A stretch of DNA of 64,000 nucleotides from Rhodonellum psychrophilum GCM71 = DSM 17998 (GTDB taxonomy: Bacteria; Bacteroidota; Bacteroidia; Cytophagales; Cyclobacteriaceae). Made by a program: the position numbers and the translations under genes. The stretch spans positions 62,001 to 126,000 of the forward strand of contig NZ_KB906687.1 of the NCBI RefSeq assembly GCF_000381545.1. The letters are read 5' to 3'. Positions within the stretch are counted from its first letter, which is position 1. Each line of letters begins with the position of its first letter. Of this stretch, positions 45,217-53,005 are shown in pieces. The notes under the pieces were generated by a model, which ran no database searches, was not told the origin of the DNA, and saw only the letters and a program-made list of their open reading frames with translations.

Positions 45217-46470
45217 ATGAATTTAAGAAGAGTTGTAGTAACAGGTATTGGTGCCCTTACACCCATAGGCAATACCGTCCCGGAATTCTGGGAAGGTCTT
45301 ACTAATGGTGTGAGCGGTGCTGCACCTATTACTAAATTCGATGCCTCCCTATTCAAGACACAATTCGCTTGCGAAGTGAAAAACTTCGATGCGGAAAAAT
45401 TTCTGGATAGGAAAGAGGCGAGGAAGATGGATCCTTTCACTCAATTCGCAATGATTGCAGTGGCAGAAGCCATGAATGATTCCGGTTTGGATCTAGAAAA
45501 AATTAATCTCTACCGTGCAGGTGTTATCTGGGGTTCCGGAATAGGTGGACTAAAAACATTTCAAGAGGAGGTTGTCGATTTCGCGAGAGGAGATGGTACT
45601 CCCCGCTTCAACCCATTCTTCATTCCAAAAATGATTGCGGACATCAGTGCTGGGTTCCTTTCCATAAAATATGGATTCAAAGGCCCCAATTTTGTAACCG
45701 TTTCGGCTTGCGCCTCCGGTACCAATGCATTGATCGATGCCTTCAACTACATCAGATTGGGAAAGGCGGACATCTTTATCAGCGGTGGCTCAGAAGCTAC
45801 TATTACTGAGGCTGGTGTCGGTGGATTCAATGCCATGAAAGCGCTTTCCCAGAGAAATGATTCTCCTCAAACTGCTTCGAGACCTTTTGACAAGGATCGT
45901 GAAGGTTTTGTTTTGGGAGAAGGTGCTGGAGCACTTATACTTGAAGAATATGAGCATGCCAAGTCCCGGGGAGCAAAGATTTACGCTGAACTCGTAGGTG
46001 GCGGCATGACAGCCGATGCTTACCACATTACCGCCCCCCACCCGCAGGGTGAAGGAGCCACAAACGTGATGAAATTGGCATTGGAAGATGCCGGAATGAA
46101 TCCAGAAGATATCGACTACGTCAATGTCCATGGTACTTCCACACCTTTGGGTGATATCAGTGAAGTTAAAGCGATCCAAAATGTCTTTGGGGAACATGCC
46201 TATAAACTCAATATCAGCAGTACCAAATCCATGACAGGTCATTTGTTGGGTGCTGCCGGTGCGATAGAAGCAATTGCTTCCATCCTTGCGATACAAAACA
46301 GCCTCATTCCGCCTACCATCAACCATTTCACGGATGATGAAGGATTGGATAGCAAATTAAATTTGACATTCAACAAAGCTCAAAAAAGAGAAGTGCGTGC
46401 TGCTTTAAGCAATACTTTTGGATTTGGTGGTCATAATTGCTCCATTATTTTCAAAAAAATAACAGAGTAA
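45217..46470 (+). CDS. fabF: beta-ketoacyl-ACP synthase II
   Basis: 417 aa, thiolase fold. Nucleophile Cys near residue 166 in TVSACASGTNALIDA; the His pair is in NVHGTSTPLGD and KSMTGHLLGAAGAIEA; GFVLGEGAGALILEE and SNTFGFGGHNCSIIF complete the signatures. It extends acyl-ACP with malonyl-ACP. It is second gene of the acpP-fabF-rnc unit. Confidence 0.98.
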   Translation: MNLRRVVVTGIGALTPIGNTVPEFWEGLTNGVSGAAPITKFDASLFKTQFACEVKNFDAEKFLDRKEARKMDPFTQFAMIAVAEAMNDSGLDLEKINLYRAGVIWGSGIGGLKTFQEEVVDFARGDGTPRFNPFFIPKMIADISAGFLSIKYGFKGPNFVTVSACASGTNALIDAFNYIRLGKADIFISGGSEATITEAGVGGFNAMKALSQRNDSPQTASRPFDKDREGFVLGEGAGALILEEYEHAKSRGAKIYAELVGGGMTADAYHITAPHPQGEGATNVMKLALEDAGMNPEDIDYVNVHGTSTPLGDISEVKAIQNVFGEHAYKLNISSTKSMTGHLLGAAGAIEAIASILAIQNSLIPPTINHFTDDEGLDSKLNLTFNKAQKREVRAALSNTFGFGGHNCSIIFKKITE

Positions 46471-46472
46471 AA

Positions 46473-47213
46473 TTGAAACTTTCCAGATTGCTCAGATTTC
46501 AAGCATTTCTTTTCAATACAGATGAAAAAAGGCTTGCTGCCTCCATAAAACATATGGTAGGCAGCAAGCCTTTTAATTTATCCCTTTATAAACTTGCCAT
46601 CAAGCACGTATCCGTAGCAGAGGAATTCAAGAATGGCCTAAGAATTTCGAACGAAAGACTGGAATATTTGGGTGACGCTATTTTAGGTGCGGTAGTCGCT
46701 GAATTTTTATTCAATAAATTTCCATTTCGCGATGAAGGTTTTCTCACAGAAACCCGTTCAAGAATGGTCAACCGAGAAGCCCTAAACCAAATCGCGGTTA
46801 AAATCGGCCTCTCCAAAATCTTGGAAGCAGAGCTGAAGGGGAAAAATCTCAGTGCCCATAAATCCATTTTTGGGGATACCCTCGAAGCAATGGTGGGAGC
46901 TGTATATTTGGATAGAGGATATAAATTTTGCAAAAAATTCATTCACCAAAGAATCCTGATCCATTTTGATGTGGATGACATCATTGCCACCACCACAAAT
47001 TTCAAAAGTAAAATAATCGAGTGGTCTCAAAAGGAAAGCAAAGAAGTCGATTTCAAACTGGTTTCCGTGACAGGAAACACAAGATTCAAGGAGTTTTTGG
47101 TTGAACTTTGGGTGGGAGGTGAAGTTTGCACTTCCGGAAAAGGGGCTACCAAGAAAAAAGCCGAACAGGAGGCTGCCAAAAATGCTTGTGAAAAACTTAA
47201 AATCGCTTTTTAG
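46473..47213 (+). CDS. rnc: ribonuclease III
   Basis: 246 aa from the TTG at 46473, 2 bases after the fabF stop. The frame is open back to an ATG at 46437 inside fabF, but those 12 residues are antisense-like carry-over and the TTG gives MKLSRLLRFQ, closer to the usual start. Catalytic signature ERLEYLGDAILGAVVAEFLF, second acidic site FGDTLEAMVGAVYLD, and a C-terminal dsRNA-binding domain ending GKGATKKKAEQEAAKNACEKL. It processes rRNA precursors and other double-stranded RNA. Confidence 0.95.
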   Translation: MKLSRLLRFQAFLFNTDEKRLAASIKHMVGSKPFNLSLYKLAIKHVSVAEEFKNGLRISNERLEYLGDAILGAVVAEFLFNKFPFRDEGFLTETRSRMVNREALNQIAVKIGLSKILEAELKGKNLSAHKSIFGDTLEAMVGAVYLDRGYKFCKKFIHQRILIHFDVDDIIATTTNFKSKIIEWSQKESKEVDFKLVSVTGNTRFKEFLVELWVGGEVCTSGKGATKKKAEQEAAKNACEKLKIAF

Positions 47214-47259
47214 AACACTATCTTTGGGATCGCTGTTTTAAAGATACGATTTCGTTTTT

Positions 47260-49107
47260 ATGTCAAAATTAAAAATAGCTTGCGCCACTGTCAACCAAAC
47301 CCCTTTGGATTGGACAGGGAATTTCAACAGAATTGTCGATGCCATCCAAGAAGCAAGAGAACTAGGGGTGGAACTCCTTTGCTTTCCTGAACTCACATTG
47401 ACAGGATATGGAAGTGAGGATTTGTTTCTCAGTCATTGGTATCCCCAAAAAGCCCTTCTTCAGCTCGAGAAACTTGTTGCCCACTGTGACCAAATCACCG
47501 TGGCTGTTGGATTGCCGATAAGGATTGCCGAAACTGTCTACAATTGTATGGCTGTGATAGAAAACGGTCAACTCCTGGGAATCGTAGCAAAACAATTCAT
47601 GGCCATCGATGGTGTGCATTATGAATTCAGATGGTTTACGCCTTGGGTAGCGAGAGAAATCATTCCTTTTGAATTTTCAGGAGGTCAAATTCCACTTGGA
47701 GATGTTATTTTTGAAAAAAAAGGCGTTTCCTACGGATTTGAAATCTGTGAAGATGCCTGGAGAGGGGATGCCCGTCCGGGATACCGACTCCAGGATCGAA
47801 AGGTCGATGTGATTTTCAACCCCAGCGCCAGTCATTTTGCGATGGGAAAAAGTGAAATTCGGGAGAACCTCGTCAAAAAGAGCTCTACTCTTTTGAATGC
47901 AACCTATTTTTACACCAATTTATTGGGAAATGAATCCGGGCGAATGATTTTTGACGGAGAGATATTGGCTGCCAGAGCTGGTGAATTGATCCTGAAGAAT
48001 GAATTGCTTTCCTTTTTGGATTATCAAGTCATGGGTTTTGAATTTGAAAAAGAAAATTTTGAAATCACCCCTGTCCCCACTCTTCATGACAAAAACAATG
48101 AATTTGTAAAAGCCACCTCCTTGGCACTTTTTGATTATTTGAGAAAAAGCAAAAGCAAGGGATTTGTTCTTTCCTTGAGTGGAGGGGCGGATTCCTCTTC
48201 CATCGCAGTTTTGATAGCAGAAATGGTGAGACGCGGAATCGAAGAATTGGGCGTAAGTTCTTTTTTGAAAAAAATAGGTTTGCCATTCAATCCACAAACT
48301 TCCGATCCCAAAACAGAAATTGTCGGAGAACTACTGACTACTGCATACCAAGCTTCTGAAAACTCTTCCTATTCGACCTTTCAGAGTGCCAAAACACTTT
48401 CCAAAAGCATTGGTGCCAAGTTTTATAATTGGGAGATTTCCGATGAGGTAAAATCCTATACCGAGAAAATCGAAACTGCTCTGGGTAGAAAACTGACCTG
48501 GAAAGACGATGATATTACCTTGCAAAATATTCAGGCCCGATCCCGTTCCCCGATCATTTGGATGTTGGCCAATATCAACAATGCTTTGCTCATCAATACT
48601 TCCAACAGAAGTGAAGGAGGCGTAGGTTATACCACGATGGATGGCGACACGAGCGGAAGCATATCCCCGATTGCTGGCGTAGACAAATTTTTCCTGATGA
48701 ATTGGCTGAAATGGGCCGAAGAAAACCTGGGCTATCACGGCTTGAAAAGTGTGAATGCCCTCACGCCCACAGCTGAACTCCGACCAAATGAAAATCACCA
48801 AACGGATGAAACTGATTTGATGCCATATGCAGTGATCGTCGAAATCGAGCGGCTTGCTATTCGGGACAGAAAGTCACCAATGGATGTTTACCTGATTCTG
48901 AAGGAAAACTTAGGTATCGAAGATGGTTTGCTGAAAACATACATCAAGAAGTTTTTCAGGCTTTGGTCCAGGAATCAATGGAAGAGAGAGAGATTGGCGC
49001 CGTCGTTTCATTTGGATGAATTCAATATTGATCCAAAAACATGGTACAGATTCCCCATATTATCAGGGGGTTTTGAAGAAGAATTGAAAGAATTGGACAA
49101 TTTTTAA
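47260..49107 (+). CDS. nadE: glutamine-dependent NAD(+) synthetase
   Basis: 615 aa. The N-terminal nitrilase-type glutaminase has Glu44 (CFPELTLTGYG), Lys111 region (GIVAKQF) and Cys163 (GFEICEDAW). The C-terminal synthetase has the PP-loop LSLSGGADSSSIA near residue 304, then IQARSRSPIIWMLANI, LLINTSNRSEGGVGYTTMDGDTSG. It amidates deamido-NAD using ATP and glutamine-derived ammonia. A full minus-7 element TATCTTTG at 47219-47226 is a possible promoter, though no minus-33 partner is seen. Confidence 0.97.
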   Translation: MSKLKIACATVNQTPLDWTGNFNRIVDAIQEARELGVELLCFPELTLTGYGSEDLFLSHWYPQKALLQLEKLVAHCDQITVAVGLPIRIAETVYNCMAVIENGQLLGIVAKQFMAIDGVHYEFRWFTPWVAREIIPFEFSGGQIPLGDVIFEKKGVSYGFEICEDAWRGDARPGYRLQDRKVDVIFNPSASHFAMGKSEIRENLVKKSSTLLNATYFYTNLLGNESGRMIFDGEILAARAGELILKNELLSFLDYQVMGFEFEKENFEITPVPTLHDKNNEFVKATSLALFDYLRKSKSKGFVLSLSGGADSSSIAVLIAEMVRRGIEELGVSSFLKKIGLPFNPQTSDPKTEIVGELLTTAYQASENSSYSTFQSAKTLSKSIGAKFYNWEISDEVKSYTEKIETALGRKLTWKDDDITLQNIQARSRSPIIWMLANINNALLINTSNRSEGGVGYTTMDGDTSGSISPIAGVDKFFLMNWLKWAEENLGYHGLKSVNALTPTAELRPNENHQTDETDLMPYAVIVEIERLAIRDRKSPMDVYLILKENLGIEDGLLKTYIKKFFRLWSRNQWKRERLAPSFHLDEFNIDPKTWYRFPILSGGFEEELKELDNF

Positions 49108-49220
49108 TGTCACTCCTTGTCGAATTAAATTCTGAAGACATGCTGTTAATTTCAATGAGAGGTATTAGGTTTACATGCGGTTTTTGAATTGTTAAATTCA
49201 TTTCCATAAAAGAAAAAACA

Positions 49221-50339
49221 ATGACAGATGTTATATTGAGTTATGTGGTTTGGAGCCCAGATGCTTCGGTGATTCCGGGGTTTGAAAGACTCAGGTGGTA
49301 CAGTTTACTGTTTGCTTTGGGGTTTATTATTTCCCAACAGGTAATGGTCTACATTTTTCGTAAAGAAGGCCAAGATGAGCGTTTGGTAGACAAGTTGACC
49401 ATATACATGGTACTTGCCACGATCATCGGGGCAAGATTGGGTCATGTTTTGTTTTATGAACCCGAAAAATACCTCAGCAATCCCTTAGACATATTGAAGG
49501 TGTGGGAAGGTGGCTTGGCGAGTCATGGAGCGGCGGTAGCCATCATGCTTGCTCTGTATTTATATTCCAGGAAAATCCCAACGCAAAGTTACTTCTGGAT
49601 TATGGACAGAATCGTCATTGTAGTAGCCATGACAGGTGCCATGATCAGAATGGGGAACTTGATGAATTCAGAAATCGGAGGTAAACCAAACGGTAACGAC
49701 AGTGGTTTTGTCTATGCAAGGGATACCGAAGAAATCTTGACTACTTTAAAAATCCCCGTTTTGGAAGTGGATGCTTACAAACCCAAAAATAGGGCATCCG
49801 AATTGCAGGGGAATGGAATTGTTCCCGTTAATTTTGACATTAAAATCGAGAAGGGCGGATATCAGGAAGCTGACTTGAGAAACACCTTGGAAACGGATGT
49901 GAAATATGTACTCACAAGGTTCCAAAGCTCACTTAAATATCTAGCGGAAGATCCGAATACACCACTGAATTATGATTTGTTGGACAAGGGAGATCATTAT
50001 CTTGCCACGGTGCGGACCTTTGGTGTATCTCGTTACCCAACCCAAATTTATGAAGCCATCACCTATCTTCTGATTTTTATAGGTCTTTTTTGGATCTGGT
50101 TTCGATATGACTCAAGGGTTCCCGATGGATTGTTGCTCGGACTTTTCTTTATTTCTGTATTTGGAATGCGATTTGTATGGGAATATTTCAAAGAAAACCA
50201 AGTGGATTTTGAAGAAGGACTTTCTCTAAATATGGGCCAATATCTGAGTATTCCCTTGGTGATTGCTGGAATTGTTTTTACAATTCTTGCACTAAAAAAA
50301 GGGTTAAAACCAAAAGAAAATCAAGGAACAGGATCGTGA
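49221..50339 (+). CDS. lgt: prolipoprotein diacylglyceryl transferase with inserted domain
   Basis: 372 aa, against about 290 for E. coli Lgt. Core residues are kept: His102 in GGLASHGAA, Arg143 in [14 protein letters not shown], and the RYPTQIYEA motif (residues 271-279). Seven membrane helices can be counted. Between Arg143 and RYPTQIYEA lies an extra hydrophilic stretch (about residues 158-268) that should face the periplasm. It attaches diacylglycerol to lipobox Cys of lipoproteins such as those encoded here. The last 19 bases overlap the convergent yidD gene. Confidence 0.95.
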   Translation: MTDVILSYVVWSPDASVIPGFERLRWYSLLFALGFIISQQVMVYIFRKEGQDERLVDKLTIYMVLATIIGARLGHVLFYEPEKYLSNPLDILKVWEGGLASHGAAVAIMLALYLYSRKIPTQSYFWIMDRIVIVVAMTGAMIRMGNLMNSEIGGKPNGNDSGFVYARDTEEILTTLKIPVLEVDAYKPKNRASELQGNGIVPVNFDIKIEKGGYQEADLRNTLETDVKYVLTRFQSSLKYLAEDPNTPLNYDLLDKGDHYLATVRTFGVSRYPTQIYEAITYLLIFIGLFWIWFRYDSRVPDGLLLGLFFISVFGMRFVWEYFKENQVDFEEGLSLNMGQYLSIPLVIAGIVFTILALKKGLKPKENQGTGS

Positions 50340-50542
50340 CCATGCCCACCCCAGGGATTGCAACTTGCAATCCTTTTTAAGCCCATCCACCCTCCGGTAA
50401 AAACACCATGTTTGAGAATTGCCTCCTTCATGTATTGGCTACAAGTAGGTGTGTACCTACAAGAAGTCGGTAAGAGCGGGGATATCGTATATTGATAAAC
50501 CAAAACGGGAAATATGGCTATTTTTCGGAGAAGTGTTTTCAA
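50321..50542 (-). CDS. yidD: membrane protein insertion efficiency factor YidD
   Basis: 73 aa, full family length. [27 protein letters not shown], then [23 protein letters not shown], are diagnostic, including the conserved Cys residues. It is a small amphipathic inner-membrane protein assisting YidC-dependent insertion. It is usually next to rnpA/yidC, but here stands alone, tail-to-tail with lgt and divergent from the barrel gene 15 bases away. Confidence 0.95.
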   Translation of the reverse strand: MKTLLRKIAIFPVLVYQYTISPLLPTSCRYTPTCSQYMKEAILKHGVFTGGWMGLKRIASCNPWGGHGHDPVP

Positions 50543-50557
50543 GGGTGATAAATTTCA

Positions 50558-52072
50558 ATGATAAAGAAAATCCATTCAATAAAGTTCCATAAATTTAGTG
50601 TAGAAAGGCGAGTGGCTGTGATTTCTGTTTATAAAAAATTCTTGGTATTTATTGTTTCGGCTTGGATGATAATTCCAGTGGCTGACACCTATGCCCAAAT
50701 AAAAGAAGATACTGTCAATACTACAATCCTCGATATTCCGCAAAAAGTATTGATCAACAATATTTTCATCGTAGGGAACGAAAAAACACGCAAAAACATC
50801 ATTCTCAGAGAATTGAATTTGAAGCAAGGTCTTGTCTATGACTGGGAGGAACTTTTGGGAATGATAAAGGCAGACCAACAAAAAATCTATAATCTTCAAT
50901 TGTTCAACAATGTCGAGATCACCCCGCTTCTTACTGAAGTTGGACAGATTGAAATATTGGTTTCGGTCACTGAAAGATGGTATATCATTCCTTCCATTAT
51001 TTTTAATTTGGCAGACAGAAACTTTGCCGAATGGTGGACCAACCAAAACAGGGATTTTTCCAGAGTAGATTATGGTCTCCGCTTGGCCCATAACAACGTC
51101 GGCGGGCGAAACGAAAAAATGAAAATCAGCGCACAGTTGGGGTTCACCAAGGCCTTTGATGTCCTATACAGCATTCCTTATATTGACAAGAACCAACAAC
51201 ATGGCCTTGCTGTTCAGTTCAATTATTTCACCAACAAAACTGTCGCCTTAAGGTCTTTGGAAAACAAGCAGGTATTTTTTCAAAATGAAACCCAAGATGC
51301 TTTGAGGAAGAATACTGCAGCATTTCTTCGGTATACCTACCGTGGAAGTTTTTACAACTTTCATTTTGCCACTTTTGGATTTAACCATACGTGGGTAAAA
51401 GACGAAGTTCTCGAACAAAACCCAAACTACTTCTTGAATGAGCAGAACGACCTGAGGTATTTTTTGGCGAGCTATAATTTCAGGCACGATAGAAGAGACA
51501 ATAATGCATACGCCACAGATGGGGAGTCCCTCAATATCGGAATTACCAAATATGGCCTTTTCAGCGGTGATGGGATCAACGAAACCGAGCTTTCCTTGAA
51601 TGTAAACAAATACCAAAAATTCAACAATAAATTCCACTATGCTGCGGGTTTGTCATTGAATGCTTTTATGAGTCCGAAGCAACCCTATACATTGGTCAGA
51701 GGGATCGGTTACAAACCCAATTTCATCAGGGGGTATGAGCTCAACGTAATCGAAGGACAACAGACAGTTGTCCAAAAAAATAGCTTGAGATTCACGATAT
51801 TCGACTTGGGATATGATATTTCCAACATTATGCCCGTCGAAGAATTTTCTTATTTCCCCGTAAAGCTCTATTTCAGCGCCAATTTTGATCACGGATATGT
51901 CAAGGACAGGAATTTTATTCCCGAAAATGGGCGCTTGACCAACCAGTACCTTTACGGATATGGAGCAGGCTTTGATTTGGTGACTTTTTATGATTTGGTC
52001 CTGAGATTTGAATATTCCATCAACAGCCAAAAAGAAGGGACGTTTTTCATCAACTTCCTTGCACCCTTTTAA
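50558..52072 (+). CDS. BamA/TamA family outer-membrane protein
   Basis: 504 aa. Signal peptide (KKFLVFIVSAWMIIPVADTYAQ); a GTG at 50618 would be a neater start than the ATG at 50558. One POTRA-like domain (about residues 62-145: INNIFIVGNEKTRKNIILRELNLKQG) precedes a C-terminal barrel of about 16 strands with the RGIGYKPNFIRGYE loop, equivalent to the conserved VRGF/Y lid motif. With a single POTRA it is shorter than BamA and may be a TamA-like or two-partner-type translocator. Its substrate is unknown. Confidence 0.88.
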   Translation: MIKKIHSIKFHKFSVERRVAVISVYKKFLVFIVSAWMIIPVADTYAQIKEDTVNTTILDIPQKVLINNIFIVGNEKTRKNIILRELNLKQGLVYDWEELLGMIKADQQKIYNLQLFNNVEITPLLTEVGQIEILVSVTERWYIIPSIIFNLADRNFAEWWTNQNRDFSRVDYGLRLAHNNVGGRNEKMKISAQLGFTKAFDVLYSIPYIDKNQQHGLAVQFNYFTNKTVALRSLENKQVFFQNETQDALRKNTAAFLRYTYRGSFYNFHFATFGFNHTWVKDEVLEQNPNYFLNEQNDLRYFLASYNFRHDRRDNNAYATDGESLNIGITKYGLFSGDGINETELSLNVNKYQKFNNKFHYAAGLSLNAFMSPKQPYTLVRGIGYKPNFIRGYELNVIEGQQTVVQKNSLRFTIFDLGYDISNIMPVEEFSYFPVKLYFSANFDHGYVKDRNFIPENGRLTNQYLYGYGAGFDLVTFYDLVLRFEYSINSQKEGTFFINFLAPF

Positions 52073-52139
52073 AAGCCAGTCGAATTTAAACGTTTAACTT
52101 TCAGTAGAAGCTTTTCTTTTTTTACCTTAAGGCTTATTT

Positions 52140-52176
52140 TTAGGTGCGTTCATTTTTGTGTCACCTAATTTTTTTT
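52140..52176 (+). terminator. terminator-like hairpin just before the PorQ-like start codon
   Basis: TTAGGTG (52140-52146) and CACCTAA (52162-52168) form a 7-bp stem with a 15-base loop, followed by T8 (52169-52176). The ATG of the next gene is at 52181. It may simply end the barrel-gene transcript, or attenuate read-through into 52181-55104. Confidence 0.7.
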
Positions 52177-52180
52177 CCAA

Positions 52181-53005
52181 ATGTCAATTCGGCAATTTGC
52201 ATATGTACTTTTATTTTTCTTTCCGTTAGGGGCATTTTCCCAAAACGGAACTGAGACCTTCCCCCGAGGGGCTCGAAGTATGGGAATGGGGAACACCCAT
52301 GTCACTCTTTTTGATGCTTGGAGCATCTTCAACAACATCGGCGGTCTGAGCAGGTTGACAGAATCGCAGGTCTTCGTAGGCTATGACCACTTGCTCAATC
52401 TCAACGAACTGACGACTCTGTCTGCAGGAGCGGCATTCAAAAATGATTTGGGTGCTTGGGGACTGGGAATTTCCAGCTTCGGGGGAGCCCAATTCAACCA
52501 GCAAAACATAGGATTGGGATTTTCCAATCAAATGGGCATCACCAGTATCGGAATCAAAATCAATTACTTTCAAACCAATATCGAAGGATTTGGAAGAGGC
52601 GCTGCTCCGGTTATTGAGCTGGGAGGAGTAGCGGAACTTGGGCCTCAATTGTTTTTTGGTGCACATATCTACAATCCTACCCGATCCAAATTGGGGAAAA
52701 ATGCTCCCGATCGACTGCCAACTGTAGTCAAGGCAGGGTTTTCTTATCGCCCTTCTGCCAAGATCATGGTCAACATGGAAGCTGAAAAGGAAATTCTTTT
52801 GGATCCAATGCTGAAAGTTGGGCTGGAATATAACCTAATGGATAGATTTTGGGCCAGAGCAGGCGTGAATTCCAATCCTCACAATCTCTTTTTTGGTATT
52901 GGCTTCAAGCCAAAAAAATTCCATTTGGATTATGCAATGACCCAAAACAATGCCTTGGGCAACACCCATCATTTCTCGTTTACCTATGCATTCACTAAAC
53001 AATGA
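52181..53005 (+). CDS. PorV/PorQ family outer-membrane protein
   Basis: 274 aa. Signal peptide to about FSQ (residue 21), then the family opening FPRGARSMGMGNTHVTLFDAWSIFNNIGGLSRL, followed by amphipathic strands (LGAWGLGISSFGGAQFNQQNIGLGFSNQMGITSIGIKINYF) of a FadL-like barrel. PorV and PorQ act in type IX secretion, but many paralogues have other roles, so a T9SS role is not shown. Its stop overlaps the next start as ATGA, so it works with the HhH-barrel protein. Confidence 0.85.
   Translation: MSIRQFAYVLLFFFPLGAFSQNGTETFPRGARSMGMGNTHVTLFDAWSIFNNIGGLSRLTESQVFVGYDHLLNLNELTTLSAGAAFKNDLGAWGLGISSFGGAQFNQQNIGLGFSNQMGITSIGIKINYFQTNIEGFGRGAAPVIELGGVAELGPQLFFGAHIYNPTRSKLGKNAPDRLPTVVKAGFSYRPSAKIMVNMEAEKEILLDPMLKVGLEYNLMDRFWARAGVNSNPHNLFFGIGFKPKKFHLDYAMTQNNALGNTHHFSFTYAFTKQ

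Noticed and set aside
45790-46326. 178-codon minus-strand frame inside fabF
   Set aside because: It lies opposite conserved fabF motifs and has no recognisable domain.
52181-53005. Assigning the PorV/PorQ-family gene to type IX secretion
   Set aside because: The family match is clear, but many paralogues are unrelated to secretion and no other T9SS gene is in the window.
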